From: Cloeon dipterum
Lineage: Eukaryota; Arthropoda; Insecta; Ephemeroptera; Baetidae
Length of the DNA: 64,000 bases
Assembly (NCBI RefSeq): GCF_949628265.1
Contig: NC_088787.1
Coordinates: forward strand, 27,146,501-27,210,500
Reading direction: 5' to 3'
Shown: positions 1 to 13,800 of the stretch, one piece after another
Numbering within the stretch: position 1 is the first letter of the stretch
Layout of the letters: every line of letters starts with the position of its first letter
The notes under the pieces: model-generated
The model's input: only the letters and a program-made list of their open reading frames with translations
What the model was told of the DNA's origin: nothing
Databases searched by the model: none
Position numbers and translations under genes: made by a program

Positions 1-3000
1 ATTAGGACGGTGATAAACTTTTTAAGACAGACATTCTAATGTTGTCCCTCCACATATGATCTCGCAGCTGTGATATTTTCCGTGACATCTAGCTGACAGG
101 CTTAGCCGAATTTCATGCATGATAACCGAGAATGGAGTTTGACAGCGCTGTCAGCCTAAGTATGTGGCCCGCAGTCCATTTTAATTAAATGTCTGAATTC
201 CTGCAAAGCACATGTACAATTTTCATTCTACATTTTTACTCTTGCTAGTTTAACAACAAATACACTAATTTTTACTGAGCATAGTCGACTACGCTTCACA
301 CCCCTGTTTATAATATATATATAGTCATAAACCGCCGGGCTTAATTGGCGGACGGATTTATTCCGAGTGGCGATCGAGTGAAATTAATTCTTGGCCTTCT
401 TAACTCACTCATTCGTCCGGCTCGGTGCAAATTAATCAGTTGAACGAGTGCCAGTGTGCGAAGTCTCGCGTGCTATCTGCGCCCTGGGTGGGCTGAGTTT
501 TTTCTTCGCCCGTCCCTTCACCCCCAGAGCCAACACTACAAAAGTAGACTCTTAAACCCTTAATTTTGCATTCAGCCTCTGCAGTTATATCATCGTTTTT
601 CCACGCAGAATTTGAAAAACCAATTTAAAAAAATTTGTGTTAAAAAGGCTTCAAATAATTGTGTTAATCTTGCGATGTGGAAACGCCTTATTTGGTCTCA
701 CGATTGTGAGAGAGAAGGCTTTGCAGTATATACGCACCGTTTTCCAAAGTATGAGGCGAAACCCAAAACGCACATCTCATATGTAAAATCTAGGCAAAAG
801 GAGAAGTCGGTTTGCACAGCATGCCGGCCGGCGAAACTGCTTTCTGAGCACCAGTCCGGCAGCTTTTGCGCTAATGATATAAAAGCTGATTATTTATTGT
901 CCAGAAGATTTATTTTATTTCCAGTACCGCGAGTCTTTGGTTAAGTTTTATAACATTATCAAGAAATGAGCGAACTGTGTAGAGGTGTGCGCAATGGTTA
1001 TTGCGTGCACGGAGCTGATATTTCGACAAGTGTGCACCCCAAAAAATAGCTTCTCAGTCTTGAATAAATAATTGTACGTACACCATTTTTTTAAAGCAAT
1101 TTTTTTCAACAAGGTAATACTAATATTCTAGATGATTGAAATCAACTGGTGGCTAAAAGTAGGGGTTCGCTAATCTCACTCAAAGCAACCATATTAAAGA
1201 TGTATCTTCCACGTTTGACTGGTCCATACATTTTGGTCCTCAATTTAAATATGCAATAAGTGAGTGTGCGTGCACATTAAACGGGTAAAATTTGGTCGTT
1301 ATACTGTCAAATGTGTGTTAACGCTTCACCTCTATTTATTTTCGCAGTGCGCTCGCGAGGGGCAACAGGATGCGAGGCACAAATTTACACTTGTACGCCT
1401 CCTACCTGATTTCGCTGTCGCCACCGCCGCGAGAGAGTCGGTGTACGCGCGGGGCATTATTTGTGTGCATGCAATAATTTTGCGTGGAGGTGACGCACCG
1501 CCGAAAATATACATATCAGCTTACCTGCCTGTTCGATGAATTAAGTTGGCCAGCAGGAAATTTTGCTTGCATTGCTCAACAAGTCAGGTCTAATTTTGTA
1601 TAAGCGGCTCACGCATTCATCAGTCTTAAAGGCTTAATACGCACGAGACATGCGATTTATGCTCCTGGCATCTCCTGAATGTTTGCATCTTAAGTTAAAA
1701 TTGATTAAAAAAAGGTTGAAAACAAATTCAGAGCAAGAAATTCTGAAATCCATAAATATGGTTTCTACTTTTTTAAGAGGAGCTTTCCTATGAAATGATG
1801 AAAAGAGGCCAGGAAACGACATCTTACCTAAGAAATTTTCTAGATCAATTATTGGTTTGTTATTATTCTTGTTTATTCTTGCTCTAGTCAAATACAATAA
1901 ATTATGAGGTCATACATAGCAAGAAAGGGCGAACAGTACTAGCAAAAAATTGCTAAATCGATCCATCACTGGGAATATCACGCCGCACTGAGCCGCAAAC
2001 GGTTCAATGTTCCATAAGAGCAACAAACAGCAACGAACAGGTAACCCAACAAACCTGGATCCAAGGTCCTAGCCTAGATCGCATGTCGATACTATCGCTA
2101 CTACGGACTTCAATCTTTCAAGGACCACAATGAACAACATTTTTCATTTTTGGCTCTAGCAAGTTTTGAATTGATTCGATTATTATATATGTTTTTTTTC
2201 ACTTTCATATCATATTAGATCAAAAATAAATGACAAGTTGGAGAAAAAAAGCAGTGAGAAAGGGCACCATTTCTGGCAAACAGCTTGCTCTGGAGAGCCA
2301 AGTCAAAATGGGACCAAATTAGTCGGCAAAACAAGTTAGAAACCAGCAAACAAGTACGCCTTACAAAGGGAGGGAAACTGTGCCGCAGAGCATGTTTTGA
2401 GCATTGTTTGTGAAGTCTACGAAAATTAATCTCTCCAATGTGCCATAATCAAATCAGCACCAAGCAATAATTAAAATCCAGATTTTGTCAACTTCTCGAA
2501 TAATGAAGTGGCTTGTCCATATTTTTTGCTTGATTTTGATCCCTCTCTTCGACATCTTGCCAATGAGGTAGGCCGCTTATGAAAATTCTTTAATTTCTTT
2601 TCAAGCGAAAAATGAAACATGATTTTCAAAGGCACTGAACAACGAGCTTTTTGGGTTTCTTACAATTAGTATTATGTCTATCCTCTGTAGTTGAATTAAA
2701 CTCGAAACGCATTGAAAAATTCAATCTCATTTACACACAATACTGATTTTAGTTAAAAAAAAATCAGAACAGTATTGATAGCGTTCTAAATAAACTAATA
2801 TAAAATAATTAAAAACAAAAACGAAATGGCCGAATATGTCAATGATGGAATTATTTTCCCTTATAAGTAGAGTTCAACAAATAATGTAAGATGTAACCGC
2901 ATGTAACATGACAAATATGAAATATCTGAAAAATGTTATTACTAAAATCATCAGCCTGTTAAAAATTGACTATGTGTAGAATTTATGAAGCATATAAAAG

Positions 3001-5081
3001 AAAATTCTCATGAAGATTTAATATCGCAGGCCAGTCTTGTAAACTGCTCTTTAGCATGTACTTGTCTTAATAACAGGAATGGACATTGTCAGTGTACACT
3101 GCAAGTACAGGGATCAGAGCCAATTAGTGCGCATCGAAACAAGCTTGCAAGCCAAGATAAGTGTTACTGAAGCATTGAGCTGACAAATCAAGATTGGCAC
3201 ATTCCGGTGCAGCTAACTTGTGCCAGCCGACACACAATATACGTACGCCCGGGACGTGTCAACCGACAATTTTGCAACATTGAAATCCTCACGCTCACCT
3301 TTCGCACTGCTTAAAATGTTAATCCTTGTGCTGCGCACCGAGAGCTCGCGAGTGACAATTTATAGCAGGATAAATAATCAAGTAAGCGGCTCGGAAATAC
3401 GCGTGACATGAAAGAGTGTGCAATTTTATTTACAGACGCGGTCAATGGCGAGGAAATGACGCTGTCTCGGCGGCTCAGGTTTCCCAAAGGCCACCGCGGG
3501 TTTGTTTTCAGACGCGATTCCGCCGCCACTGCCGCAGTCATTTGAATAAAAGAGACTCATTTTCAGTCTCGGCGAGAGAAATGCGATATTTCTGAGCGAC
3601 ACACACATACACGCAGCTCCTCGCAGGTGGACGACGCGACACTGAAAAAGGACCACCGTTTATGCTGCAGTGGCGGGCATTGGTCATTTAATCTTATCCT
3701 GTAAAAGCAAGAAATTAGCAATGCAAAAACAGGACAATTTGTTTGCTTTGCTTAGTGGGAAACATTATTTTAAACATTAAAAAATTCATTCATTAAAGGT
3801 TAGAATTCTTGATTTTTAAAATTTGAGATAGCTGCAAAAATGAAGAAAAAATCAGACAAAAAATTATAAAAAGTTTTTTGTTACAGTGATTCAACAGCTG
3901 ATTTTTTTCCTCAAAGGACGTTAGGACGCCAAAATCATAATTCTTCTTTTGCTCGGCTAAAATTTTAAAAATCAGAATGCTGGTGGAATTTTTCAAGGCA
4001 GTTCGTTGTTGATTTGCCGACGTTTCAGCGACGTGTTCGCTTTGAACATGTGCCTTTTACACTTTTTTGTATCTATTCAAATAGTTTCAACGACCCTATA
4101 ATTTTCCATTTTTTAATGTTGAACAAATTTTTAATTTAAAAACATTCAGAAAAGACACACTAAATCCATTAACATAATCGGAATTTGTTATAGCTCGTCT
4201 TTATTGCCACCGCTCAAAGGTATGTTAAGCTGCAGGGAATAGTAAGAAAATCTTTCCAAGCTCTGGACGATAATTTTGTTTTAAGAACCAAAAAATTTCA
4301 TAGCAAAATTTTTTTAAAATGATTTTCACTAGACAAAATTTATAACGAAATAAATATCCTGTGAAAAAAAAAACGAAAAGTGCGTTTTGATTTTTAATGC
4401 AGCAGTAGTGTCTCGAGTTCCGCCACTGCCAAAGTTTCATTCAAAGCACTCGCTGGTAGTTTCTAAAAGCTGGCTAGAAGAGGCAGCTAATCAGCTCCAC
4501 CATCCCGCACCGGTCGGTCGCCGCGTCGTTTTGAGCCCAACATAATTAATTGTGTTGTGACCCACCGTAAGCGCGCAGACAATTTTATTAGCGACCTCTT
4601 GCAGCGACTTAAGCGTTCACCGCGCGCTGATTGCTAAGCAGACTCTGTCAGCCGAATACAATGCTGATTTCCACGCACACGCGGCTCACCTCTCTATTTG
4701 CACTGAGATTTTTTTACCGCACCATGTAACATTAAGAGAAAATTTGCGAATAATAAAAATTTAACGGTTGAATTTTGACCAATTCTTCAGCAATCAGAAG
4801 AAATTTTGAGAACAATCTTGCAGTGCCAAAATGTGCACATACCTGAAAAAATTAATCTTGGTGTGCAGCAGAGAACTAATTTAATGCCAATTTTCTACTT
4901 AACGAAAAGCAAAAATTAAACGTGCTTGAGATTGTTAAATTTACGATACACATATAACAATATCAAATGTTATGAATTTAATTTACAAATTAAGAAAACA
5001 CTCTCCTATCATATTTGTAAAATAGCGCTCATAGCAAAAAACTGATTAACTGATTTTAACTAAATTTGTTTCAATTTTTAG
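1..5081. other. Intergenic or 5' intron sequence with no recognisable gene
   Basis: I find no recognisable coding exon or RNA gene here. Open frames are short, AT-rich and unlike any family I know, and most start at GTG or TTG. The stretch ends in a good splice acceptor (pyrimidine-rich run, then TAG at 5079-5081), so part of it is probably the first intron of the Spätzle-like gene, with a non-coding exon further upstream that I cannot place. Confidence 0.5.
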
Positions 5082-5170
5082 GAGCACTGGGTGATGGTGG
5101 AGCAATGATCTGGAGGTGGCGCCGCCCCTTGCCCCCTGAGGCAGCCACCGTCCCACGATTATGCGAATAG
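5082..5170 (+). promoter_or_regulatory. Leader of the Spätzle-like gene with two overlapping upstream ORFs
   Basis: The leader segment starts after the acceptor at 5081. uORF1 (5094-5108) is four codons plus stop. Its TGA overlaps the ATG of uORF2 at 5105 in an ATGA arrangement. uORF2 (5105-5170) is 21 codons and ends out of frame, 10 bases past the main ATG at 5161. Such nested uORFs usually lower main-frame initiation; that role is inferred, while the ORFs are read directly. Confidence 0.5.
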
Positions 5171-7795
5171 TCCTGCTGCTTGTGGTAAGCACCACACACT
5201 CACACTACTAATCTCTCTTCCTCACTCACCATGGCAAAAGAAACACCGTCGGAGCGTGGCCAGCCAAAAAAAGTCGCAAGTACAAATTGCGTTTGCCGGG
5301 CGCGGGGCTAAATTCGGCGCAAGTGACAAATGGGCTAATCATCGGCAGGTGAGATTGCTTTTCTAATGGAGCTGCCCGGCCGGCGCCGCAAATTCAAATT
5401 CGCCGGCTTATTTATAGTCGCGCCTCTATTGTGTCGTCGGATTCAGTTGGACCGTAATTTTTGCCGCTAATCAGCGTTCGCCATCGCGTAAAGGGAATTA
5501 AATTTTATGCGTATGCCAGGCGGTGATTGATGACGGTCAATTAAATGTCTCTTCAGCTGTCTCTCTGGATAGTAATTGGCTCGTTTGTATTTTAACTGGC
5601 TGATCTGTCGCAACGATTGCAACTTCGGCGTTTTGATTCCCGCCTCGATTCCGCTAAATTTAACTTTCAGACGAAATCACGGCTTGCGCTAAAAGCATCC
5701 GGCCTTTCACTTAACACTCTCCGCCCGCCGACAATGCCTGATAATTTAGTGAGATGTGCTCTGGCTTGGCCATTAAGTAGCGGACCACCAGCCGAGTGTT
5801 TGTCTCGCTCGTCATCGGATTCTCACTCGCCAATCAAACGCTATTAAATAGATTCGAACACTGCCCCGTCCCATCTGACAAGGATAACGATGCGTGTTTT
5901 TTTATTATTTCCGTCATAATTGATGGAAATTAAACTGAATGGCCTAAAAGCTTTTAATTTGTAACTTGATTCGGGGAAAACCTTTTGTGAACCTGAATCG
6001 CTCAGAATTCTTCAGATTTTGCGGCACAGTAATATATCTTCATTTCTTTCGGGTCGCTTCAGAAATTCGTCTGGTTGGTCTTTTTATCTGTGAGGCAAGC
6101 AGTTTTTTTTAATTGCAAAAGAGGAAAAATTAAAATCCCACCAATGAACATAAACAAACCTGCTAATCCTCTAGCTTGAACTTTTATTAACAGAAACTTA
6201 CTAAATGCTCTTCTAATGCAAATTTCAATACTTATTGCTGAGTGAGATGCTACAAAGGTTGACACGGAGCCGTCGGCGTTTAACACGTGTAAGATATTTG
6301 TCAGGTTTTGGCGGCCAGCTGGCATGCAAGCACCGCGTCGACTTGAAGAAGGGCCCCGATTGTGTGCGAAATGCCAGAGAGACACTTCTTCTTGTCTCTC
6401 CTCTCGTGACAAATTGATCGGTCATTCGGGTGCGATGCGGCATTTGAAACTAAATAAAAACACAGCGGGAAAAATAGAAACACTTGCTTACAATGTAAAG
6501 AAGAGATATAAAAACTGCAGGGCGCTTTTATATATACATACTTTATCTTCTTCGCTTCGCGCAAATTGCTAATTTTTCAAGTGTGAAAGACCGTTGCTCA
6601 TTCAATGGACTTTTCTTTACTCTTTAAAGGCATGCCGAGAGTGGAAATTGAGATATCCTCTCGGCTGCGTTGGATTTAAATTCGATTCCCACGCCGGCGT
6701 GAATGTGAATTTACAACTTAGCGCGTCGCGATGGTAATCTAACCGGCCAGGGGCTGAATTATATTTTCGGACGTGCCGCCCCCGCCCGCCTTATCTCGCT
6801 CGGAACAACTCAATTGAGAATGTGCCCCGGGGGCGCCGACTTGCCCGCCGACTGCCGTTTGAATATAATTACTGGTTTTTAACTCTCTCTCGGTGCTCTG
6901 CTTTTCCTATTCGAATAATGTATCCGATGAGACGCGTCCGCCTCTGGAAATTATACACTGCGCCGCCCTGTTGGACATTTAATGCCATGTTATTTCTCAA
7001 ACAAGCTGGAACAAGTCGCCTGTCTATTATAATAATTTTGCTAACGATTTTGGTGCGTACGCCGAGATGTTAAGCTATTTGCAAGGCAAATAGACGCGCA
7101 TGGTCTACTTGAGTAAGCACTTTCGTGATTTTATAGGTTTAGCGGGGCTTTAAGTTTCCACCTAAGCTGGTACTAAAAAATCACGACTCTTTCAATAACC
7201 AACTGATGAAATGAGAAAGCATCCTGTTTTTTTGCCACGCTCATTAAGAAAATGTCAAAGTTGCAGCAGGAGGTTACGTGTTCAAAGATAAATCACGATG
7301 CATGTATTGGGAATTCCAAAATTTTGAGGAAGCCAATTCAATGCCACCGCTTAAAGTGTCAAGCGTAATTATTCATCCGCAGGCTGAGTTAGCCAAATGT
7401 GGCTAATGGAATTATGTCTACCGCTACCTTGGCACCACTAATTTGTTAGATAAATTTCGATATTAAAAAAATCCCTTTGAATGCAAGGCGATAAATTATT
7501 CCTGAAACGTGTGTTAGAGGAGCAAGCATCGAATTAGTTTGAGAAGACGCCCAAATCGGACTAATGCAAATCATTTATATAGTGCCGAAAGGTGGAAAAA
7601 GTTGCCTTTGATCTTGATTAGTCGAGTCATCGGATGAGAGACGAAAACACACAAATTTTCTGTTTGACATCGCTCTGAACGGCGGCCAATCTATCGGGAT
7701 GCCGACTTTTTACTAAAATGTTATAAAAGCGAGAGCACATAAAATGCAAATTTGCTGATGTTCTCAACACATGTTGTCCACGGGCCACCTCACAA

Positions 7796-7836
<41 letters not shown>

Positions 7837-10800
7837 CTTAACGTTTCTTTTTTTTAAATTCAAAAGAAAAATTTAAAAAAGAAACTGAGGAGAACAAGAA
7901 CAAATAATTATGTTTCCAAGAGGGTGGAGCTTTGAAATAAAATCCTTCCCGGGGGCTCAACCATTCCGATCCTTCAGAAGTGAGCAGAAACACTTGAGTG
8001 AACTAGAACAAATAATAGCTGCTTCCATCCTCGGGTGATAGGGACGGGGCGAGAAATTGATTACGCGGCGGAAAGCAAGAGTTTATTTTCTCGCCTGGAA
8101 TGACATCTCAGGTCGAACCGAGTGTTTTGGTCGCTTCGAGTGGCGCTTGGCGCTCGCTATCAAAATATAATCGCTCTTTCTTTTCCTCTCACACGCAGCG
8201 TTTTTATTTATTTGCGCTCAAATATTGACTCTGAAAGGCGGTTCCCTTTTATACCGAGCAGAGGAATTCCACTAGATGTGAGAGAGCTGCATCTCCAGCA
8301 CCATACACAATACACACACACATTTTTCTGTGTTCACTACGGCTGTCACATAAATACACACAAACAAAATACAAACTTGTCCCGCTCCGCGTGTCAACGT
8401 GGGACCACCTGGGCCCAGCGGGGGCCCACTCACCTCTGGAATGCCTTACATCCACCGCATTTGAGGCCGCAATCAGATCGAGGCAGCTTTGGAAAAGAAC
8501 ATTTACTAAAATATAGCTCTTTTCTGTACATCGGGAACAACAAAACAAGCAGTGAAATGGTAATTAATGCGTTCTGGCTGTGTACCAATTACAGAACATG
8601 GTACTATCTTGGCCTCAAATCATTATCATTAATCACAAGACAAGCCAGCAAACATATTCCTCAAATGACACGAACAGTCAAAACTCTTTGTATGTGAGTG
8701 AATTTAGGTAACGGAAAACTTGCATTTCAACTACAAAAATCACGTCGCAATTGTTGTAGGGCATTGTGATGTCTGTAATTTTTAAATACTAGTCCCATTA
8801 TCTTTCAAAAAGGGATGAAATCGAACCACTACCTAAATTGTTGCATTTATTATAGTTCTTACGACTTTTCTAAAATGCTCTCAGTTCAATAAGTTGGCCC
8901 TGACTTAGTTTGTAATGTTACTGAATTTCTTAGCTAAATATTGAAGCCTATTAGAGATCATTTAAGTATTTTTTCAGGGCTTATTATAGCATGAAATAAC
9001 TATGTATTATATAACAACTATTACGTGCTTTTCCTGTGTTATCCAATTTTTTCAACTTGCTACAAAGCAATTAAGGGAAGAAAACGTGGCAGGAAAAAAT
9101 GATTCACGTTTTAATACAAACGTTGTATTTGAGTTTCATTTTGACCTGCCACAACGACTTGTTATGGTACGGCTTGGGATATGCATTAAATTTTGAAAAA
9201 AAAGTAATTCAAAATGTCGAACCATGAAGAAAAGAAGTAAATGTCGCTTCGAGTCCGAGTTTTCTACCTGGTCTTAATAAACACTCTACTTTACGATCGA
9301 ACGATTTAATTTACGCAGTAAAATGCACCTGTTTATTGCCGGTAGAGCAGGAGAGTTAAAAGGGTATAAATTAAAGAGGTAATTATCAAGTGAGGTGGAA
9401 ACAGGAATAACTTCATAAAGACGATCAGCTGGAATCGTTTCTCGCAGTCTCGCTGACAAGAAAAGGCAATTATTGGCGTTGGCAAATTGAATATCTCATT
9501 GCGATGCCAATCGCGCCGCCTCCAGAGTCCTAAATCATCTTAACGCATTAAAGTCGACGCTGAAAGTATTAAGCAGTCAATCAACTGCAGATATTTCTCA
9601 TATTACTCTCCCTCAGACATGTGTATAACGAAGCTGTGTGCCAACTTGTCGGTACCAAACTCTACGCTGAGCATGTATCTTGTGTGCCACTTTTTACAAT
9701 CCATTGAGTACTTATCTTTTGAGACGTGAATGACTCAACCTTTCGCTTCAACAACCGCTCTAAAATGAAATTTAAAATCGCTAAATGTTAAATTACGATA
9801 AAGAAAAAGTTTAGCAGATGCAAATGTAGGAATTCCTTAAAAAGATGCCCATTAGTTCAATGATATCTAATTAAGATAAGGAGCTTACAATCGCAATTAT
9901 TCATGTTAAAAACATACTTTTTTGAAGAGAGATCAGGGAATAATTTCGGAAGTTAAAGTTTACTCAAATTATATTTTTTTTTCAAACGTGTTAAATTTAA
10001 TTTTTTGTCAATATGCATGAGGCAGAGTAGCCTTGCAAGTTCGCAACACCATCCTTTTTGAAGCTCATGTTTTATCTTCCAGTTCATTAGTTAGCTGGTG
10101 CATGTTAAGTCAGAAGACACTACTGTGGACTTAATTATTTGCGCTCTTCGTTGGCAAAAGCAGAGTGAAGCAAATAAAAACTACTGTGTGCTCCCAATGC
10201 CAAGACCTTATTAGGCGGAGGAATGCGAGTCTCGGCGGCCTCATGTGCTCTTCCATTCGCACATTTCGATTTTACGACGCAGAACATGCACACACGTACC
10301 CGAGACAGAGACATTTATTTATTTTCGGCGTATGAATTTACTGCGGCCGAGTTGTGATTTACGGCCGGCACGCCAATTTATTTGTCGCCGCTTGACGCAA
10401 GGCAGACAGCCCCGAGACACGCCGGGTTTCGCTGCCAACTTCTCCAGCTTTATGACTTTATTACATTAACTTTTGTTGCATATTATTTTTCATTCTGAAG
10501 GGCTGCCTTGCTCCTCGTAACTCGTGCTCGCGGAGCCGCGTGCGCGGCTAATCTAGAATTTTAACGACCGCTTAATACCCGTCGCTGTGTGATTAGTTTA
10601 TCACCGTCGCCGATACGAATACGAATTTGTGAATTATTGGCTAATTTTGAGGCTCGTTTGTAGGCGGTGAGCTCTCAGCGCGCCCTTCTTGGAAACTGGT
10701 CACAGCCGGATGTAATTTCCATGACCAGTGAATATCAATGAGGAAGACTATTATTTGTGTTGGCGCCAAACTGATTCTCAAAGTCCGAAATTCTCTAGTC

Positions 10801-13800
10801 CTCAAACTGTGTGGATCCCGACTATTTGAACCTACGGGATTGAGACGAACTATAACACCAGTTTTGAATGCTGTAAATTTAGGTTTGTTCAACAAACATT
10901 TGAAATTGCAACGAGGCAATTTTACATGTAATTTATTTGTTTGCTGCTTCACATGCTAAGCAAAGAATATCAAAGGTTCCATTGTTTTCCTGAAGATTAT
11001 TCATGTGATTAGACCGTTGATTGATATGGTGATTTGTTATTTTAAAAAATTCAAAAGGAAGAAAAATATTGTAAATTAGTATGAGTTATCTTGACATCAT
11101 TGATTTTTGAAAAAAAAGGAGTTTTGTTTATCTTTCTCCTGAAGATAAGATTGATGAAAATTCTTATTAGAATTATTCAAGAACACAATAATTTACATTT
11201 TAGTTAAATATGTATCTGATTGGTTCTGCAAAATTGAGGAAAATAATTTGTATACCTCAACTAAAAGATTCTTTACAAATCGTAGATGAAATTGCCTATA
11301 GGTCTGTTTAATTTTCAAAAATTGACTTCAATGTTCGCATGCTAAAAAATTAAATGACGAAATTCGATTGTGGCGAAGCATGAATATGATTAGAGCACGA
11401 TTAACAACGCTCAGGAAAACCGTTCGTTTGCCATTTTAATTTCACGATACTCTCAGCTAGGCGTAACCGGTCGGCGCGGAGTTCCGCTCGATCTTTGGCG
11501 AGTGAAATGCTGTGAGGGTGATCTCCTAGGGGTTGTCGGGATCATCGAACTGCATGCCACCGTAAATTGTTGATGAAGGAGGCCGAAGAAGCCAGTTTGG
11601 CGGTGGCCGCGTCCACCACCAAACTGGCCGTGCGTCTGCCGCTGCTCGGTCACTCAGGTAGGACAGCGGGACCGGCGGATACGCCGGCATTGAGGAACCA
11701 ACGGTTGTAAGAGGAGAGCCGCCCTTTGCGTCTTCGTGCCCCTTACCCCCGCTGTTGCCACCCCTGGTGGAGCCGCTCTGTTTGCGGTTTCTGTCGCTGC
11801 CGTTGCTTTTAGTCTGGCATGTCTTGTATGTGCATAGACTGCAGCCGCTTCGCCTTGTGGATGAATAGCCATTTTTCCTCCTCTAACACAGCAACCTATT
11901 GTTAGACTCGCCTGGACTCGCCACCCAGCCTTTTACTGATTTTGAAATTGTGCATTTTTGGGTTTTTCTGCGCGATCTTTCGCCGCTGAATGCGTGACCC
12001 CGCGACCGCCACGGGGATGTGTCCAGCGGCCGCGGCAAGCCGCTGCTGAACGCGCTCATTCTAAAGCAAAAGCAATTGTTCATGGCTTCGTAATTGTAAA
12101 AATTTCCGACAGAAAACGCAGCAATGTTGTTCGTGTGTGGCAATGCTCTCGTTTTTTTTTTTTACAAATATACCGTTAGATTGCAAAATCTAGAGTGGAA
12201 TCAATTTATTTGGACAGAAGAAAATATTAGCTAGTAAGCTGCACAAATCTGGACATATCGCGACTAGAGGAATCGAAATAAAGTATAAATCATAATGGAA
12301 ACTATGTTTAAACATCGGAAATTGTTTAAATTTAATAACCCTCTCTCAATACTTTCATAAACGTTTTTTGGTGAGTTGAGCAAAAAGTCGTCAGAAAGAA
12401 ACGACGCTTTTTCAGTTCTGCGTGAGGCGTCTAGAGCGCAGCTCAATTTGCCAATTAATCGTTTCTCAGACCAATTTATTCTCTTACAAGTATGCGTGCA
12501 CGTGGAATTTGTCGTCGCACACGCTCAAAGGAGCACATAAATAAGAGGGAAACGCATAGATGGGGATCAGTGAGAGCACACCGCTCTGTAAACACACCTT
12601 AATCCCCCTCGGCAGCCGGCCCGGCGCGGACGGTTGACGCCCGGACGCGTCTCCATTTTTGCCAATTACCTCCAACACGTGCCCATTCTACGGTGAAAGT
12701 TCCACTCGGTCGCGGAATACAATGGCCGCCAAGCTTGTTTGATCTGAGTGTAGGCAGAAAATCAAGCGTTAGGCGAAACGACATTTTTAAGTCTTTTGTT
12801 AAGAGGAAAAGATTTTCCCCCAGAATGCAGTTTCTATCGTTCCAATATCAAATGCTTCAAACTATACCATTTAGATATATTAATGCTAAAAAATTTGTTA
12901 TTTAACTAATTTGGAGTCGTTACAAATACATCAAGTAATTAAAAGTTTGTAATTTTATTATCTCTAAATATTTTTACTCCTATAGACACCACACTGTAGT
13001 TAGGAATAAATTTCTTAATATCATTCAGTTTTAAAAAATTTCTCCTTATCCCGTAAAGATTTTCACTTTATAATTTTGCAGCGAGTTTATGCTGAAAACC
13101 TCCATGCTCCACCTAAAATTCAAACATTAATTAGGTGCAATTTGTTAAGTGTTGTCTCATTAGCGCTTAATAGCGCGTGGCGATGGCAACAGTGTTAATT
13201 ATCACAGGCGGTCGCAATAAGGTGGCGGCCTCCCTTTGAGGGATTACGGATCAAAGGCCGCTGGCCGCCTGCCAGCCTAAGAGTAAGCGCCTCGACCGCC
13301 CGCCCGCCCGCCCGCGCTTCGACTGCGACGAACCGCTCTCATCGACTTTTTTCTGCTTGTTGCAGGTGCTGTTCGTGGCCGCCTGGCTGCCCGCGGCCGT
13401 GGCCGCTGGTCTGCCCACCAACTCGACGCTCATGCTGCACCGAAGGGCGCTCCGCAAAGCCCGATCTACAGAGTATGTCAATTAAATTTTATTTGCTAAA
13501 AAACATTAAATGAAAAAAATGGAATCTGGGCGAGTGAAGCTTTGGAAAATGCCTCAATGTTTGCTCAGTAAAGGAGCTTCAATAAATTTAATGCAAAGAA
13601 ATAAACGAGGAAGCTTTAAATGATATATACTGTATATATATTTTATCTCAATAAATATTTTGCACATTTAAAATATACATCACCCCACACCCAGTTGTAC
13701 AATCTGACGGTCTCAATGGATTGCCGATACTGTGGCCTGTTTATATTCTCACAGGTGTGTGCAATTATCGACGAATCACGTTTCTCGTCCTGCAGAAGGA

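Larger units (their letters stand above)
5185..13365 (+). other. First coding intron of the Spätzle-like gene (8.2 kb)
   Basis: Starts GTAAGC and ends in a pyrimidine run plus TTGCAG. It holds an AT dinucleotide run near 7798-7830 and a GC-rich island at about 11440-12170 described separately. Long frames such as 8122-8697 (plus) show no family signature. No tRNA or other RNA gene was seen. Confidence 0.5.

Noticed and set aside
8122..8697. 191-codon plus-strand open frame
   Set aside because: Starts at a non-ATG codon, has no domain signature and a low-complexity composition; lies in an intron.
13251..13481. 76-codon minus-strand frame
   Set aside because: Antisense shadow of exon 2 of the Spätzle-like gene.
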